A stretch of DNA of 64,000 bases, from the NCBI GenBank assembly GCA_937926205.1, contig CALEYL010000079.1, positions 45,086 through 109,085 of the forward strand. Reading direction: 5' to 3'. The notes beneath the pieces were generated by a model, which was not told where the DNA came from, made no database searches, and was given only the letters and a program-made list of their open reading frames with translations. Below are positions 1 to 9,951 of this stretch, one piece after another (the stretch's first letter is position 1; the number at the start of each line of letters is the position of its first letter). Both the position numbers and the translations under genes were made by a program. The DNA comes from an uncultured Saprospiraceae bacterium (lineage in GTDB: Bacteria; Bacteroidota; Bacteroidia; Chitinophagales; Saprospiraceae).

Positions 1-45
1 GAAAAGTTAACCGATGCAGAATATGGTTCGACTATATTTGAATAA
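1..45 (+). CDS. C-terminal end of an unidentified gene (partial)
   Basis: An open frame runs from the window edge to a TAA at 43-45 and encodes 14 residues ending in GSTIFE. It may be the tail of a gene that starts outside the window. So short a stretch could also be open by chance, and nothing can be said about function. Confidence 0.3.
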   Translation, partial: EKLTDAEYGSTIFE

Positions 46-163
46 GTGTTCAAAAATGGCTTTGTGACAAACCATGAAAAAAATATTTTCTGCCGTTGCG
101 AAATCTGTTCCGGAATGGACATGGCGGGAGCCTACAACCCAGAGTCCAGTTGTAAGTCTGGTC

Positions 164-204
164 AAAAGCCCCGGGCCACCCTTGATTGGGCGACCCGGGT
201 TTTA
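164..204 (-). terminator. Terminator of the giant T9SS protein gene
   Basis: CCCGGG (170-175) pairs with CCCGGG (194-199), with further imperfect pairing inside. On the minus strand the hairpin is followed by GGCTTTT. It lies just past the stop codon of the giant gene. The plus-strand side also ends in GTTTT, so it may work in both directions. Confidence 0.65.
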
Positions 205-213
205 TCTTATTAT

Positions 214-3200
214 CTACTGTTTCACAAACCGCTCAACACCCACAACCCGGCCATCCTCCACCACCTGTACAAAGTACAGTCCGGAAGGCAATATGCCAGC
301 TTCTATCGTCTGCCGCGCACTGCCCGCTTCAGCAGCTTTTTCCAGCAAAATCTGCCCCGTAAGGCCAATGATGCGGAAGCGCATGCCAGGCGTGGCAGCT
401 TGCGTCAGATCGAGGGTGAAGTCACCGGCGTTGGGGTTGGGATAGATGCGAAGTGGGGCAAAAGGCACCTCTTCCGTGTTTGTTGCCAGACAGGTCCACT
501 TGCGCAAAACGCCATCAACAGGACCATTACTTCCAGAGAATAGGGTGCAAGCCATCCCCGGCTCCTCGTAAGTGGCTAAGGAAGATACAAACTCATAAAA
601 GTGATTGGTAGAAGTCCAGCTCTGGTTGGCCTCATCCCATTCTGCAACTGCGTTGGCGTTTGTGATGCCAATTTGGGTAAAAACACCGCCTGCATAGAGT
701 CGGCCGTTATATACATATAGACTCTGAATTCTTTCATTGTTGTTGATCACAGGCACACCTCCTCCGACGGACTCCCAATTTTGGCCGTTCCAGGCAGCTA
801 TTTTTTGGGTTCCCGGTACATTGGAAGCATTGTAAAAGTCACCTCCCGCATATAGTTTATTGCCATATTGGGTCATAGTGTTCACATACCCAAAATTAAT
901 GCCCCCACCTAAAGGATGCCAGGCTTGATTTTCCCAATAAGCGATGCCTTTTATCGTCGTGCTTCCTGCCTTGTCAATAGCGCCGCCGGCAACGATATTC
1001 CCCATGTACAAACTCAGGCTTCTGATATCTGCATAAAACGAGTTATATTGCAAACCTCCGCCAAGGTTGTCGGTCCAACGTCCAAGGACATCGTCCCAAA
1101 TGGCAATACTATTGACATTGGACAACGGGTTGGATAACCCGGCAGTGTTAAACCGTCCTCCCGCAACAAGCCCATTGGGCGTACTCAAAAGTGCAAATAC
1201 CTCTTTACTACCGTTGGTTACGTTGGATCCAAGCCCACCATCCAAAGCTGACCAGGTCATGCTAACCGGATTCCAAACGGCTATATTTCCACCAGGGCCG
1301 CCAAAACTACCTCCTGCATACAGTTTTCCATTGTGTACAGCCAAAGCAAATACGCCTGAGAAGCCCGAGGGCAGAGAAGGCAACCCAGCCCCAAGTGGCG
1401 TAAAAGAGGCGCCATCCCAGGCCGCAATGTTGTTGAATCCGGTTTGGGTTCCGATTTGATTAAATATACCCCCAATGATGAGTTTCCCCTGAAATTCCAC
1501 CATAGCATAAGTGTGTACTGTTTCTATCGCCGACCACAGGCTGTTATCTGCACAAGGCGCAGAACATTCAGGGGTGCAAGCTGATTGGATGGTAGCGCTG
1601 CAAGTGATGGTTTGGCCACTATCAATGTAATCTGTACTTAAGCTATATAGCGGGTTTTGATTCCCATGCACACAAAACTGTACCGGCACCTTTTGCCCGG
1701 AAGGAATGTATCCGCCCGGTGGTATCAGTTGAAGATGGTCGGGCGCCAGTTGATTTACGGTCCAGCCGTTGGATATGACGTTGATAAATTGCCCGGCATC
1801 AACAGTTAGGTCTATTTCCGTGAAGCAGAAGGATGCATTGTTCTGTACTTCGAGATAATAACAACAACCATCATAGTTGTTTATTGAAAACTGAAGGGCG
1901 CTGCAATCACACTGGGAGCAAAGGCCAAAATTTAAGGAGTAGGTTCTTGGTCCACCCATTGGGGCTGGCTCCTCAATCGTTAAACTGTACATACCACTTA
2001 GAGGCACGGAGGGTGACCAGCCGTCTTGCTGAACCAACTGCACGATGTAATCGCCAGGAGGTAAGTTTTCGAATGCATACCCCCCCGCAGCATCTGTCAC
2101 AACACTGCCGGATACATTGCCAAAAGCGTCAAACACATTGACTGTCCAGCCGGACAAAGTCGGCTGATCCGTAAAGGCGCCACCCACGCAATCAATGTCT
2201 GCATATACCCTTCCATAAACATAAGAGGTACAGGAAGGCACAATAAAGTTGATGACGCAAGCGCAGGGGCTGCCTCCGCACTGGCCGGTCAGGATCAGTT
2301 GATAATTGCCCGGGCCTGGGAACAGGGTGTATGGAAACGGCGGCAGGGTAAATGAATTGCTGTTTGAAACCGTTCCACTAATGAGGGCCGGACCACCATT
2401 TGCCGAAACAATTTCGTAGCCGATACTCGATGCACACATGGGGCCGGAACAAAGCAGGGTGCCGCTAAAATAATAGAAGTCGTTATTGCCGATGCAGGGC
2501 AATTGAACAGACGTCAGGTTGTTACAGGATAAGGGTCTGCTCCAGTTGCCCGTGCCGTTTGAGAACGTTAAGTTGGCAAAACCGAGACAAACACAAGTAT
2601 CCATATCAGCAGGACATTCACAATGAATAATGTCAACATCGCCGATAAGTGTTTTCGGGTTCATTGAAAACATCATGTCGCTATCCACAATCCAGCTGTC
2701 ATTGAACCAGATATTACCGGTTGCAGGCATCCCCACGATTCCATACACATCAACGGGTGAAAAAGAGAGCCCATCTCCTGTGGCCCATACCATACTATCG
2801 CACTTTCCAAAAACCCCTGATACCGGATCAATGCTGTCATAGCCATAATCCACACCGCCTGCAGCGCTTTGGTTGTAACTGGGATCCCCTACCTGAAACT
2901 GATGGGAAGTAGGAACCCAGACCTGGAAACTGTTGAGCTCATATTCCAAAACCCTGGATTCATGCGCAGTAGGGGTAGGATCAGCCGATGCACATGGCGA
3001 TCCCGTCTGGGAACGCTCTGCAAGTAACATTTTCCCATCAGAAGAAAACTCGATATCTGATACGGGACTGGAGCCATTGAGGATTCCTGAATATACAGGA
3101 ATGGTTATTTCGAAATTCGTTCCATTGGCGTAGTCAAAATCTCCGCTTATCGGGTTGCGCCCAACGGAATGAATTTTATTGGCAGAAGAAAAACTGCCAA

Positions 3201-6200
3201 AGCTTTGATTAAAGTAAATCCGGTTGTCATAGATGCCTATCCCCCAGATACGCTCCCCTTCACAAACCATTCCGGGGCTGTTATTGTCGGGTGCAAATGG
3301 ATCGAAAGTGCTCAGTACATTGCCGGTGTTGCCGTCTATGCGGTAAATCCGGCCATCCTCCATGTTGGTCACAAAAAACTGGTGGAACGGCTCGTCGTAA
3401 CAGAGGTTGCCTAAGCCGGTGAGGTCATTGGGCATCTCGGAAACACCCAGCACCGGAGGCCCGACACTGGCAGCAGTCTTCACAAAAACAGAAGGATTAC
3501 CCGTTACGGCGTCAATTTTGTAAATCCCGCCGCTGCCTGCCGCTCCATAGTGATCTGTGTTTGGCCAATTGTATGAGTAAACGGATGTCGCGCCTACGTA
3601 AATGTTATTGAATTTATCAATGGCTATCCCGAAGATAGAACCAAGAGTGCCGTAGGTCCACTGAGGGTGAGTAATCTCCAGGGCTGGCCAATTGACCAAA
3701 GTCGGAATTCCCGTCCGGTCGCGGATATCCCTTACTGAAAGTACTTTGTCTGATAAGAGTTGCGATATCGGCTGGTAGGTATTCACGGCCATGCCACATT
3801 GGAAAAGAGAGGGCATATCACAGGTGACTGTCACACACATTTCTTTACTCCAGCAAGCGCTGTCGCCGGTAGTTTCGAAGACGTTGGCGCAAATGGTATA
3901 TGTGCCGCTTTGGGTGTAGGTATGCGTCCAGCATCCATTGGCCGGTACAATTACGCCAAGCACCGGGCTGCCGTCGCCAAAATTTGGGGGTCTTGTCAAA
4001 AAATGGCAGTCGTCAAATTGTGGTGCACACACCGTGACGGTACATCCATCTTGCTCAACTGTGAAGCCCTCGGCTACCAGTGCGCAAAAATCGTCAAAAT
4101 CACTGCAACATTCACACCCATCCGACTCCAAATACAACACACAAGGCGGACACATCTGCCCCGCGCAGCTCCCGTTGAAGGTGAGCGTGTAAATACCAGG
4201 ATGAACAAACCAGTCCGGGTCAAGAGCCAGCAGGAAATTCGTTTGGAATGTGAGCGGGCCGCTTTGAATAGGGTTGCCTGAAGGGTCTTGCAGCGACCAC
4301 TGTATGGTTTGGTTGGTGGGGCATTGCGTGCCCATACATTGGAAGATGCCGGCTACTTGCGGGAAAAAAACCTGGTCGCAGGGAACAGCCAGAGTATCTC
4401 CGCAGGCCACAAATTGCGTAAATCCTCCCTGCGTGGGTCGCCATGTCATGTCGGAAAACCCGCCGCAGTTGCAACAACTCGGCACGGAAAAATTGATATG
4501 ACAGACACAAGAATCTGTGCCGCAATGCCCGGTCAGAATAATCGTATAGTTGCCCGGCCCGGATAGTTGGCCGTAGGAGAAACTGAGGAAAGGCGGACTG
4601 CCTAAAGGAACAGTACCGGAAATCAATGCCGGTCCGCCGCCTGCCGGGACAATGCTGTAGTCGAAACTTTGCTGACACAAAGGATCGGAACACAGCAAAC
4701 TCCACTGGAACCAGTATAGGGCATCGGACCCGATGCAGGGCAACATGACAGTTGTGCTGTCGCAAAGCGCCGGCAAATTGGGCCCGTTGAGGAAGTTATA
4801 GAATTCCATATTCTGGAAGCCCAGGCAGGCGCAGGTGTCGCAGTCGATGGTCACATCAAAAGAGCAGGAACTCATATTGTTGCACCAATCCGTGGCGGTA
4901 TAAGTCACCGTTGAGGTGCCGGAATTAAAGGTCGTGCCGCTGGCGTCGCCTGATCCCGAAGCTGTGGTAGCGCCTGTGATGACGTAGGTTACCGTAGGAG
5001 TACCGCAGTTGTCGGAAGCGCCGAGCGAGTGGATGCCATGCACCGGCATATCGCAGTCGGGCGCCAGAGCCGTAATGGTCATATCCTGCGGACAGTTAAT
5101 GGTAGGCGGGATGTTGTCACTTACCGTTACCGTAATGGCATCGCTCGCCATGGATCCATCTTCACAGGTAACGGATACACAAAAATCGTGCTCCCCACAA
5201 GGCAGCATCAAATCGAGCATTTGGGTAGATTCGCCGCTGCACCATTGGTAGCTGTAACCGGACGGCCCGGAAGCCGAAGCGTTGAGTTGTACGTGTCCGC
5301 AATTGTCAACGTAAGTGGCTATAATGGTTACATCGCAGGGCTGCGGAGGCAGACAGGTAACCGTCACTTCCGTCTGGCAGGTAACCATATTCCCGCCCAT
5401 ATCCGTCGCGGTATAAGTTACAATGGAAGTTCCTGCCAAAAAGGTAGTTCCACTGGCGTCGTTTATTCCTGTCCCTGTGGTTGCCCCCGAAATTACGTAA
5501 TCCACCATCAGCATCGGACAATTGTCAGACACTGTTGGTGCAAGGTTCCCGACTACGGCCGTACAAATCCCCTGGCCATTCAGCGTTCCGGAAACCGTTA
5601 CATTGGGCGGGCACATGATGGTTGGCGGTTCATGATCTTCTACGGTCAAAGTGAACGTACACTTTGCCTGTAAGAGCGCCTTGTCTTTAATGGTCAATGT
5701 TTTCTGAGGCATCAAAAAAGAACACACATTATTCAGTGTGACGACGATGGTTTCGTCTCCTTCCAGTATGGCGTCGTTGAGGATGGTGACAGGCAGGATT
5801 AATTGGCTCTGACCCGCCGGGATGACAACGCTGGACGCGAAGGGCGCATAGTCGAAACCTGCCGTAGCGTTTCCTGTGATGGTGTAAGCAACGGTTAAAG
5901 GGAGATTGATACTTCCCCCCACCCGGTTGAAAACCAAATTCACCGTGCCGCAATTTTCATAAGCCACAGCAGAAACAGGATTGCTGTTCACGGCCCATTC
6001 CACAGAAGCATCACCTCCCGCATCAAACGAACCTGCATCTAAAAAAACAGCCGAATCGTTGAGGTCATCACCCACGTCGGCAATGGCTAATTTCAGGTGG
6101 TAAGTCTGGCCGGGTTGCACGTTGGCAACTGCCGTGAATTTCCGGGTATAACCATCGTATTGCAATTCTGTAACCGATGGCAAAGTGGAAGCCGGTTGCC

Positions 6201-8916
6201 CGCATAAATTGGCGCTGGAAGCCGGTTGGTTATTGGCATAGAATCCTGAATTGCTCTGGTGGTTAACCGTATTGGTATTGACCGGAGTTGTCGTAGCAGG
6301 AACCAGCGCAATGTTTTGAGTTCCACTGGGGATTCCCGGGCCGGAAATGAAAAAGCCCAGTACATCGTTGAGTGGATTGCCAACCTGTTCACAATACCCC
6401 TCAGATGCATACACAAAACGAAAGGTAACCGTAGGTTGCGTGGGAATAAAATCGAATTCAAGGCTGGCCCGGTCATAGAGCGTTCCCGTGGTCAGGGTAG
6501 CCAAATCGGCATCGGGGGTTACGCCGCCAACGCCGCTACCTGCATTATCGCTGTTGTTTGGTCCGATAGCCAAAGTGCTCGGACCGGTAGCCAAAATGAC
6601 GCCTGATTCAAATCCAATATTGGTTAAACCATTGGAAAAAGTGCCAAACTGACTTGCCTGGCCCTGGGTAGTTACATTGCTGATGTCGAAGCAATTGCCG
6701 CCAACCAGCACGTCTTTCACGAGCACATTGCCGGAAACCCCGGGTTGCACACCAAGGGTTGTAAGCAGTTGCTGGACCGGATTGTTGTTTGGCGTTTGCG
6801 CAAACTGCAAGGGCTGGTCAGGTTCCTGAAAATTACCGCTTGCCGTGCAGGGGTAAGTGCAGATCAGTTCGCTGACGTCTACGCAACCATCGTCTGCAAT
6901 GCAGCAAATGGTGTTCGTGCCTTTTGGAAATTGCGTCTGCGGCGTAATGGGCACAAGGCCGCTATCCGTCACCAGGTAGCAGGTGACGACCGGATTGGGG
7001 TTGCAGTTGTCTGTTGCCGTTGGTTGCGGCAAAACCCCGGTGTAATAACATTGGCCAGGATTCGTATTAACCGTCAGGTCTTGCGGGCAATTGATGGTTG
7101 GAGGCACATTGTCCCGTACCAGAATGGTCTGCACACAGGTATGCAACCGGCCGCATTCATCGGTCACCGACCAGGTGCGGAGCACTGTGGCGTCGCAGGG
7201 CATGGTACCGCTGACGACATCTGTATAAGTAATGGAAGGCGCTACGCCCGAGCAGGCGCCCGTCAGCGTAGCAAATCCCGTGTTGGCTGGCCCAAGGTCA
7301 GTATTGCAGCTGACCGTGAGGTTAGGCGGACAGCTGAATACCGGCGACTGGGGATATTTGATGGTTACGTTTTTACAAATGGTGTTGCTGCAACCATTAC
7401 CCATTACCGTCAGACAGACGTTGTACGTGGCGCATTGAGCCGGATAGGTGTGAAACGGGTTGGCAGCAATCGAAGTTTGTGGAATACCCAGTACCGAATA
7501 GCCAAAATTCCAGGAATAGGAAAGTGGCGCCGGTCCGGTAGATGTATTGGTAAAGCTCACCGTGGGGTCGCAATTCGGGAAGTCAAAGTTAAAATTCGCT
7601 ACACAAGGCTCAGAACTACAGGCATCTGCCTCTTGCCAGGTCCGCAAAGTGCCGGTCAGTCCAGCTGGCACCGGCGTATCGAAAAACGTGACGTCTGGCA
7701 GCAACGGACCCTCGAATAGGGTGCTGTTTGGCAACAAAACATCATCTCCCATGGTGGCTATACAACTGTTCAAGCTTAAATCCGTCACCGCTGCCAGGCC
7801 ACAAAACTGCCCAAAACTAACATTGGGAATGGACCGGCCATCGGCGTAAGCCAGTTGGTTGGCAGATACCAGCGACAGCGTTCCGCCTGTTTGAGCGGTT
7901 GCGTTGCCGTTTAGCAATTTCACGGCAGTCAAGTCCGGGAAACCGGCTGTTTCAGATATTTGATACACACAGGGCGCCTGGCTACCCGATTTTTTACCCA
8001 TCACATAAGTGTCCCCGCTGCCCGTAGCCTGAATTACCTGACTGGCCTCAGCAGCGCCGGAGATCGTATAATCCCATAGCCCGATCAAATCGCTGTCGAA
8101 TTTCATGAGGTGCACTTTGGAATCCTGAATGCCGGATCCAATGGCATAAACAGTCCCGCCACCTCCGAGCGTAAGATCTGTAATCGAAAAAAGAAAACCT
8201 GGGGTTGCTCCACCGACTGGCTGCCCGGTATTGTCGATTTGCATGACGATGCCCTGAACATCCAGATTGGCTGCAATGAGCATATCTCCGTTTGGAAGGG
8301 CTTCCAGATCGCGTGCAAATTTATTTCCTGTGAAAAATATCGGCCCGGTATATAGTTTTTTCCAGTTGAATGTGCCGTTTTCATTACAATTCAGCAAAAC
8401 CATATCTTCAATCGTCGTTACAGGATCGGTTTGTGAGCCTAATATGTAATAAGGGAAAGCCGCAAGTTGGGGTAATGGGTTGCGAACGATTTTTTTGAAA
8501 CAGTCCTTACCGGGACTGTCCTGGGTGCGCACCCAGGTAAAAGCCCCTGCCGCCGTCACCAAACCCATGATGCTTTTGCTGTTGACATCTTGTGGCAGCG
8601 TGTGTCCGACCACCAGCAGGCTACCCGAGGGCGTCAGCACGGCATCTTCCCACACGGAAGCGGTGTTCAGGCTCAGCGTCCATTGAAGGACCCCCTGAGC
8701 GTTCAGGCGTGTCACGGTTGCACGACCGGGCTGGCCATTTGTGACTTCGCCATGCCCAAGCACATAATAACTGCCGCTGCTGTTGATTACTTTGGAAAAT
8801 GTTTCGTCGAGGGGCGTGCCAAAGACACGCTGAAACTGCGCCTGAACCGGCTCTGTAAGTAAGACAAAAATACAACTGAACGCTAAGTTTGCAAGGTTGG
8901 CTGGTGTAACCTTCAT
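214..8916 (-). CDS. Giant secreted mosaic protein (PKD/HYR/choice-of-anchor L/Calx-beta) with T9SS type A sorting domain
   Basis: The 2900-aa protein has an N-terminal signal peptide (about 1-27). In order it shows a delta-60/propeller-like region (30-430), a PKD domain (about 440-520), HYR-type modules with xPPTxxCPxxxTV signatures (near 605, 1092 and 1269), a choice-of-anchor L domain (about 712-970), a Calx-beta-like domain (975-1075), three Cys-rich modules with a CxCxGF start (near 1360, 1484 and 2107), a propeller-like stretch (1710-2095), an SdrD-B-like domain (from 2230), a kelch-like propeller (2460-2800) and a T9SS tail with YPNPNAGDF (2820-2900). Such mosaics are exported by T9SS and anchored on the cell surface or released, often as adhesins or polymer-binding proteins. 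The ligand is unknown. The gene stands alone and ends at a good terminator. Confidence 0.9.
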   Translation of the reverse strand: MKVTPANLANLAFSCIFVLLTEPVQAQFQRVFGTPLDETFSKVINSSGSYYVLGHGEVTNGQPGRATVTRLNAQGVLQWTLSLNTASVWEDAVLTPSGSLLVVGHTLPQDVNSKSIMGLVTAAGAFTWVRTQDSPGKDCFKKIVRNPLPQLAAFPYYILGSQTDPVTTIEDMVLLNCNENGTFNWKKLYTGPIFFTGNKFARDLEALPNGDMLIAANLDVQGIVMQIDNTGQPVGGATPGFLFSITDLTLGGGGTVYAIGSGIQDSKVHLMKFDSDLIGLWDYTISGAAEASQVIQATGSGDTYVMGKKSGSQAPCVYQISETAGFPDLTAVKLLNGNATAQTGGTLSLVSANQLAYADGRSIPNVSFGQFCGLAAVTDLSLNSCIATMGDDVLLPNSTLFEGPLLPDVTFFDTPVPAGLTGTLRTWQEADACSSEPCVANFNFDFPNCDPTVSFTNTSTGPAPLSYSWNFGYSVLGIPQTSIAANPFHTYPAQCATYNVCLTVMGNGCSNTICKNVTIKYPQSPVFSCPPNLTVSCNTDLGPANTGFATLTGACSGVAPSITYTDVVSGTMPCDATVLRTWSVTDECGRLHTCVQTILVRDNVPPTINCPQDLTVNTNPGQCYYTGVLPQPTATDNCNPNPVVTCYLVTDSGLVPITPQTQFPKGTNTICCIADDGCVDVSELICTYPCTASGNFQEPDQPLQFAQTPNNNPVQQLLTTLGVQPGVSGNVLVKDVLVGGNCFDISNVTTQGQASQFGTFSNGLTNIGFESGVILATGPSTLAIGPNNSDNAGSGVGGVTPDADLATLTTGTLYDRASLEFDFIPTQPTVTFRFVYASEGYCEQVGNPLNDVLGFFISGPGIPSGTQNIALVPATTTPVNTNTVNHQSNSGFYANNQPASSANLCGQPASTLPSVTELQYDGYTRKFTAVANVQPGQTYHLKLAIADVGDDLNDSAVFLDAGSFDAGGDASVEWAVNSNPVSAVAYENCGTVNLVFNRVGGSINLPLTVAYTITGNATAGFDYAPFASSVVIPAGQSQLILPVTILNDAILEGDETIVVTLNNVCSFLMPQKTLTIKDKALLQAKCTFTLTVEDHEPPTIMCPPNVTVSGTLNGQGICTAVVGNLAPTVSDNCPMLMVDYVISGATTGTGINDASGTTFLAGTSIVTYTATDMGGNMVTCQTEVTVTCLPPQPCDVTIIATYVDNCGHVQLNASASGPSGYSYQWCSGESTQMLDLMLPCGEHDFCVSVTCEDGSMASDAITVTVSDNIPPTINCPQDMTITALAPDCDMPVHGIHSLGASDNCGTPTVTYVITGATTASGSGDASGTTFNSGTSTVTYTATDWCNNMSSCSFDVTIDCDTCACLGFQNMEFYNFLNGPNLPALCDSTTVMLPCIGSDALYWFQWSLLCSDPLCQQSFDYSIVPAGGGPALISGTVPLGSPPFLSFSYGQLSGPGNYTIILTGHCGTDSCVCHINFSVPSCCNCGGFSDMTWRPTQGGFTQFVACGDTLAVPCDQVFFPQVAGIFQCMGTQCPTNQTIQWSLQDPSGNPIQSGPLTFQTNFLLALDPDWFVHPGIYTLTFNGSCAGQMCPPCVLYLESDGCECCSDFDDFCALVAEGFTVEQDGCTVTVCAPQFDDCHFLTRPPNFGDGSPVLGVIVPANGCWTHTYTQSGTYTICANVFETTGDSACWSKEMCVTVTCDMPSLFQCGMAVNTYQPISQLLSDKVLSVRDIRDRTGIPTLVNWPALEITHPQWTYGTLGSIFGIAIDKFNNIYVGATSVYSYNWPNTDHYGAAGSGGIYKIDAVTGNPSVFVKTAASVGPPVLGVSEMPNDLTGLGNLCYDEPFHQFFVTNMEDGRIYRIDGNTGNVLSTFDPFAPDNNSPGMVCEGERIWGIGIYDNRIYFNQSFGSFSSANKIHSVGRNPISGDFDYANGTNFEITIPVYSGILNGSSPVSDIEFSSDGKMLLAERSQTGSPCASADPTPTAHESRVLEYELNSFQVWVPTSHQFQVGDPSYNQSAAGGVDYGYDSIDPVSGVFGKCDSMVWATGDGLSFSPVDVYGIVGMPATGNIWFNDSWIVDSDMMFSMNPKTLIGDVDIIHCECPADMDTCVCLGFANLTFSNGTGNWSRPLSCNNLTSVQLPCIGNNDFYYFSGTLLCSGPMCASSIGYEIVSANGGPALISGTVSNSNSFTLPPFPYTLFPGPGNYQLILTGQCGGSPCACVINFIVPSCTSYVYGRVYADIDCVGGAFTDQPTLSGWTVNVFDAFGNVSGSVVTDAAGGYAFENLPPGDYIVQLVQQDGWSPSVPLSGMYSLTIEEPAPMGGPRTYSLNFGLCSQCDCSALQFSINNYDGCCYYLEVQNNASFCFTEIDLTVDAGQFINVISNGWTVNQLAPDHLQLIPPGGYIPSGQKVPVQFCVHGNQNPLYSLSTDYIDSGQTITCSATIQSACTPECSAPCADNSLWSAIETVHTYAMVEFQGKLIIGGIFNQIGTQTGFNNIAAWDGASFTPLGAGLPSLPSGFSGVFALAVHNGKLYAGGSFGGPGGNIAVWNPVSMTWSALDGGLGSNVTNGSKEVFALLSTPNGLVAGGRFNTAGLSNPLSNVNSIAIWDDVLGRWTDNLGGGLQYNSFYADIRSLSLYMGNIVAGGAIDKAGSTTIKGIAYWENQAWHPLGGGINFGYVNTMTQYGNKLYAGGDFYNASNVPGTQKIAAWNGQNWESVGGGVPVINNNERIQSLYVYNGRLYAGGVFTQIGITNANAVAEWDEANQSWTSTNHFYEFVSSLATYEEPGMACTLFSGSNGPVDGVLRKWTCLATNTEEVPFAPLRIYPNPNAGDFTLDLTQAATPGMRFRIIGLTGQILLEKAAEAGSARQTIEAGILPSGLYFVQVVEDGRVVGVERFVKQ

Positions 8917-9034
8917 AGTGTGTGCGATTTAACTGGTGATTTATTGTCCCTTAAAGATTGATACTACATATAGAATAAGTCAACCACTGGATGATGTGTG
9001 ACAAACGAATAAAAAAATCTGATTATGGATATGC

Positions 9035-9086
9035 AAAAAAGCCGCATAGCAGTTTCGGAAACCCGACTGGCCCATACGGCTTTTTT
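9035..9086 (-). terminator. Strong hairpin with T6 tract
   Basis: GCCGTAT pairs with ATGCGGC, with an inner CAGT/ACTG stem and a CGG-GTTT-CCG cap. On the minus strand the hairpin is followed by TTTTTT. It can terminate the Uma2 gene, a small RNA starting near 9127, or a leader of the giant gene. A-rich flanks give T-runs on both strands. Confidence 0.7.
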
Positions 9087-9127
9087 CGTCGCCTTGATTT
9101 TTTGAGATGGCATCATTGCCAGGTTCG
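9035..9127 (-). ncRNA. Candidate small RNA (or attenuated leader) under LytTR control
   Basis: A CATCTTTG element (near-consensus -7 box) at 9133-9140 on the minus strand predicts a start near 9127, and a hairpin with T6 ends at 9035. The roughly 92-nt product would begin with a small GGCA-ATGA-TGCC hairpin, then an A-rich linker, then the terminator stem. The direct repeats at 9175-9202 sit upstream exactly as they do before the gene at 10383-10928. It could instead be the leader of the giant gene, or simply the Uma2 terminator. No reading frame is evident. Confidence 0.3.
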
Positions 9128-9132
9128 CCGGA

Positions 9133-9140
9133 CAAAGATG
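9133..9140 (-). promoter_or_regulatory. Candidate -7 box (CATCTTTG)
   Basis: It matches TAnnTTTG at all fixed positions but one. It lies 42 bp from the first ATTCGGT repeat, the same distance as the CATATTTG box at 10959-10966 from its repeat. Confidence 0.35.
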
Positions 9141-9174
9141 TCATTTACTACAATGCACCGCCGAATTCTGTGTG

Positions 9175-9202
9175 ATTCGGTCGTTTTTTGATGAAATTCG
9201 GT
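9175..9202 (-). promoter_or_regulatory. Direct repeat ATTCGGT x2, 21-bp period (candidate LytTR operator)
   Basis: ATTCGGT occurs at 9175-9181 and 9196-9202. The 21-bp period places both copies on one DNA face, as is usual for LytTR-domain regulators. Two more pairs with the same period occur at 11001/11022 and 14057/14078. Confidence 0.5.
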
Positions 9203-9208
9203 TGAATT

Positions 9209-9811
9209 TTAAACGAATACTTCCTTTAAAGGGATGACAAGGTCAGGGAAAATGGCAGATCGAAGTGGGTCTTCTGTTGTAACTGGTGCAAGGCCGATGT
9301 AGACGCCCGCTTCATTTAGGACATAGACAAGCACCATTTTTTCAGCCGGATTGACGATCCAGTATTCCCGAACTCCAGCTTCTTCATACACGCGGAATTT
9401 TTCCCGCATCTCTTTGGTGCTGTTACCAGGTGAGAGGATTTCTATGACCAGATCAGGAGCGCCGGCACAACCGAGTTCGTCGAGTTTGGCCGGGTCGCAA
9501 ACAATGCACAAATCAGGTTGCACGACCGTTGTGTCCTGACCTTTTTTGCGGCTAACCGGCAGGCGTACGTCGAAGGGGGCGGCAAAAACCTGACAGGCAT
9601 TATGTTCAAAAAAATTAAAAATCTTTGCAGTGAAAAAGGCGGATATTCTTTGGTGTATTACACTTGGCGCCGGAGGCATCCGAAACAACTTCCCCCGGAT
9701 GAGTTCTACCCTTTCCTGGAATTGCCACATCAAATAATCAGCATAAGTATAGCTGCCCTCGGGGTCGAGCTGTGAAAGATCCGTGATGGCAGGTTGTGTG
9801 GCGACGTGCAT
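9209..9811 (-). CDS. Uma2 family (DUF820) PD-(D/E)XK endonuclease-like protein
   Basis: This 200-aa protein matches the Uma2/DUF820 restriction-endonuclease-like fold, which is common in cyanobacteria and Bacteroidota and of unknown biological role. The central PDLVIEILSPGN followed by a REKFRVYEEAGVREYWIV stretch is the family signature. The acidic residues of PDL and EI and the following Lys would form the PD-(D/E)XK active site. Length is normal and no signal peptide is seen. The stop is followed directly by the regulatory repeats at 9175-9202. It diverges from the small aspartic protease gene at 9952. Confidence 0.85.
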   Translation of the reverse strand: MHVATQPAITDLSQLDPEGSYTYADYLMWQFQERVELIRGKLFRMPPAPSVIHQRISAFFTAKIFNFFEHNACQVFAAPFDVRLPVSRKKGQDTTVVQPDLCIVCDPAKLDELGCAGAPDLVIEILSPGNSTKEMREKFRVYEEAGVREYWIVNPAEKMVLVYVLNEAGVYIGLAPVTTEDPLRSAIFPDLVIPLKEVFV

Positions 9812-9911
9812 GCCCGATTTTTTGACAATTAAAGAATAAAATTACGAAAAATCAGTCGGTTTGCCAACTCTTTACCATTGGTCCTATGAAAAATTAATCC
9901 AAAAATTTGTC

Positions 9912-9919
9912 TATTTTTG
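9912..9919 (+). promoter_or_regulatory. -7 box (TATTTTTG) for the aspartic protease gene
   Basis: A perfect TAnnTTTG match lies 33 bp before the likely ATG at 9952. No clear -33 element is seen. Confidence 0.4.
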
Positions 9920-9951
9920 TAGACTGTTCTTTATGGAAAAAATAAATGATT

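Noticed and set aside
6745..7719. 324-aa plus-strand frame inside the giant gene
   Set aside because: Antisense shadow of HYR domains; no independent signal.
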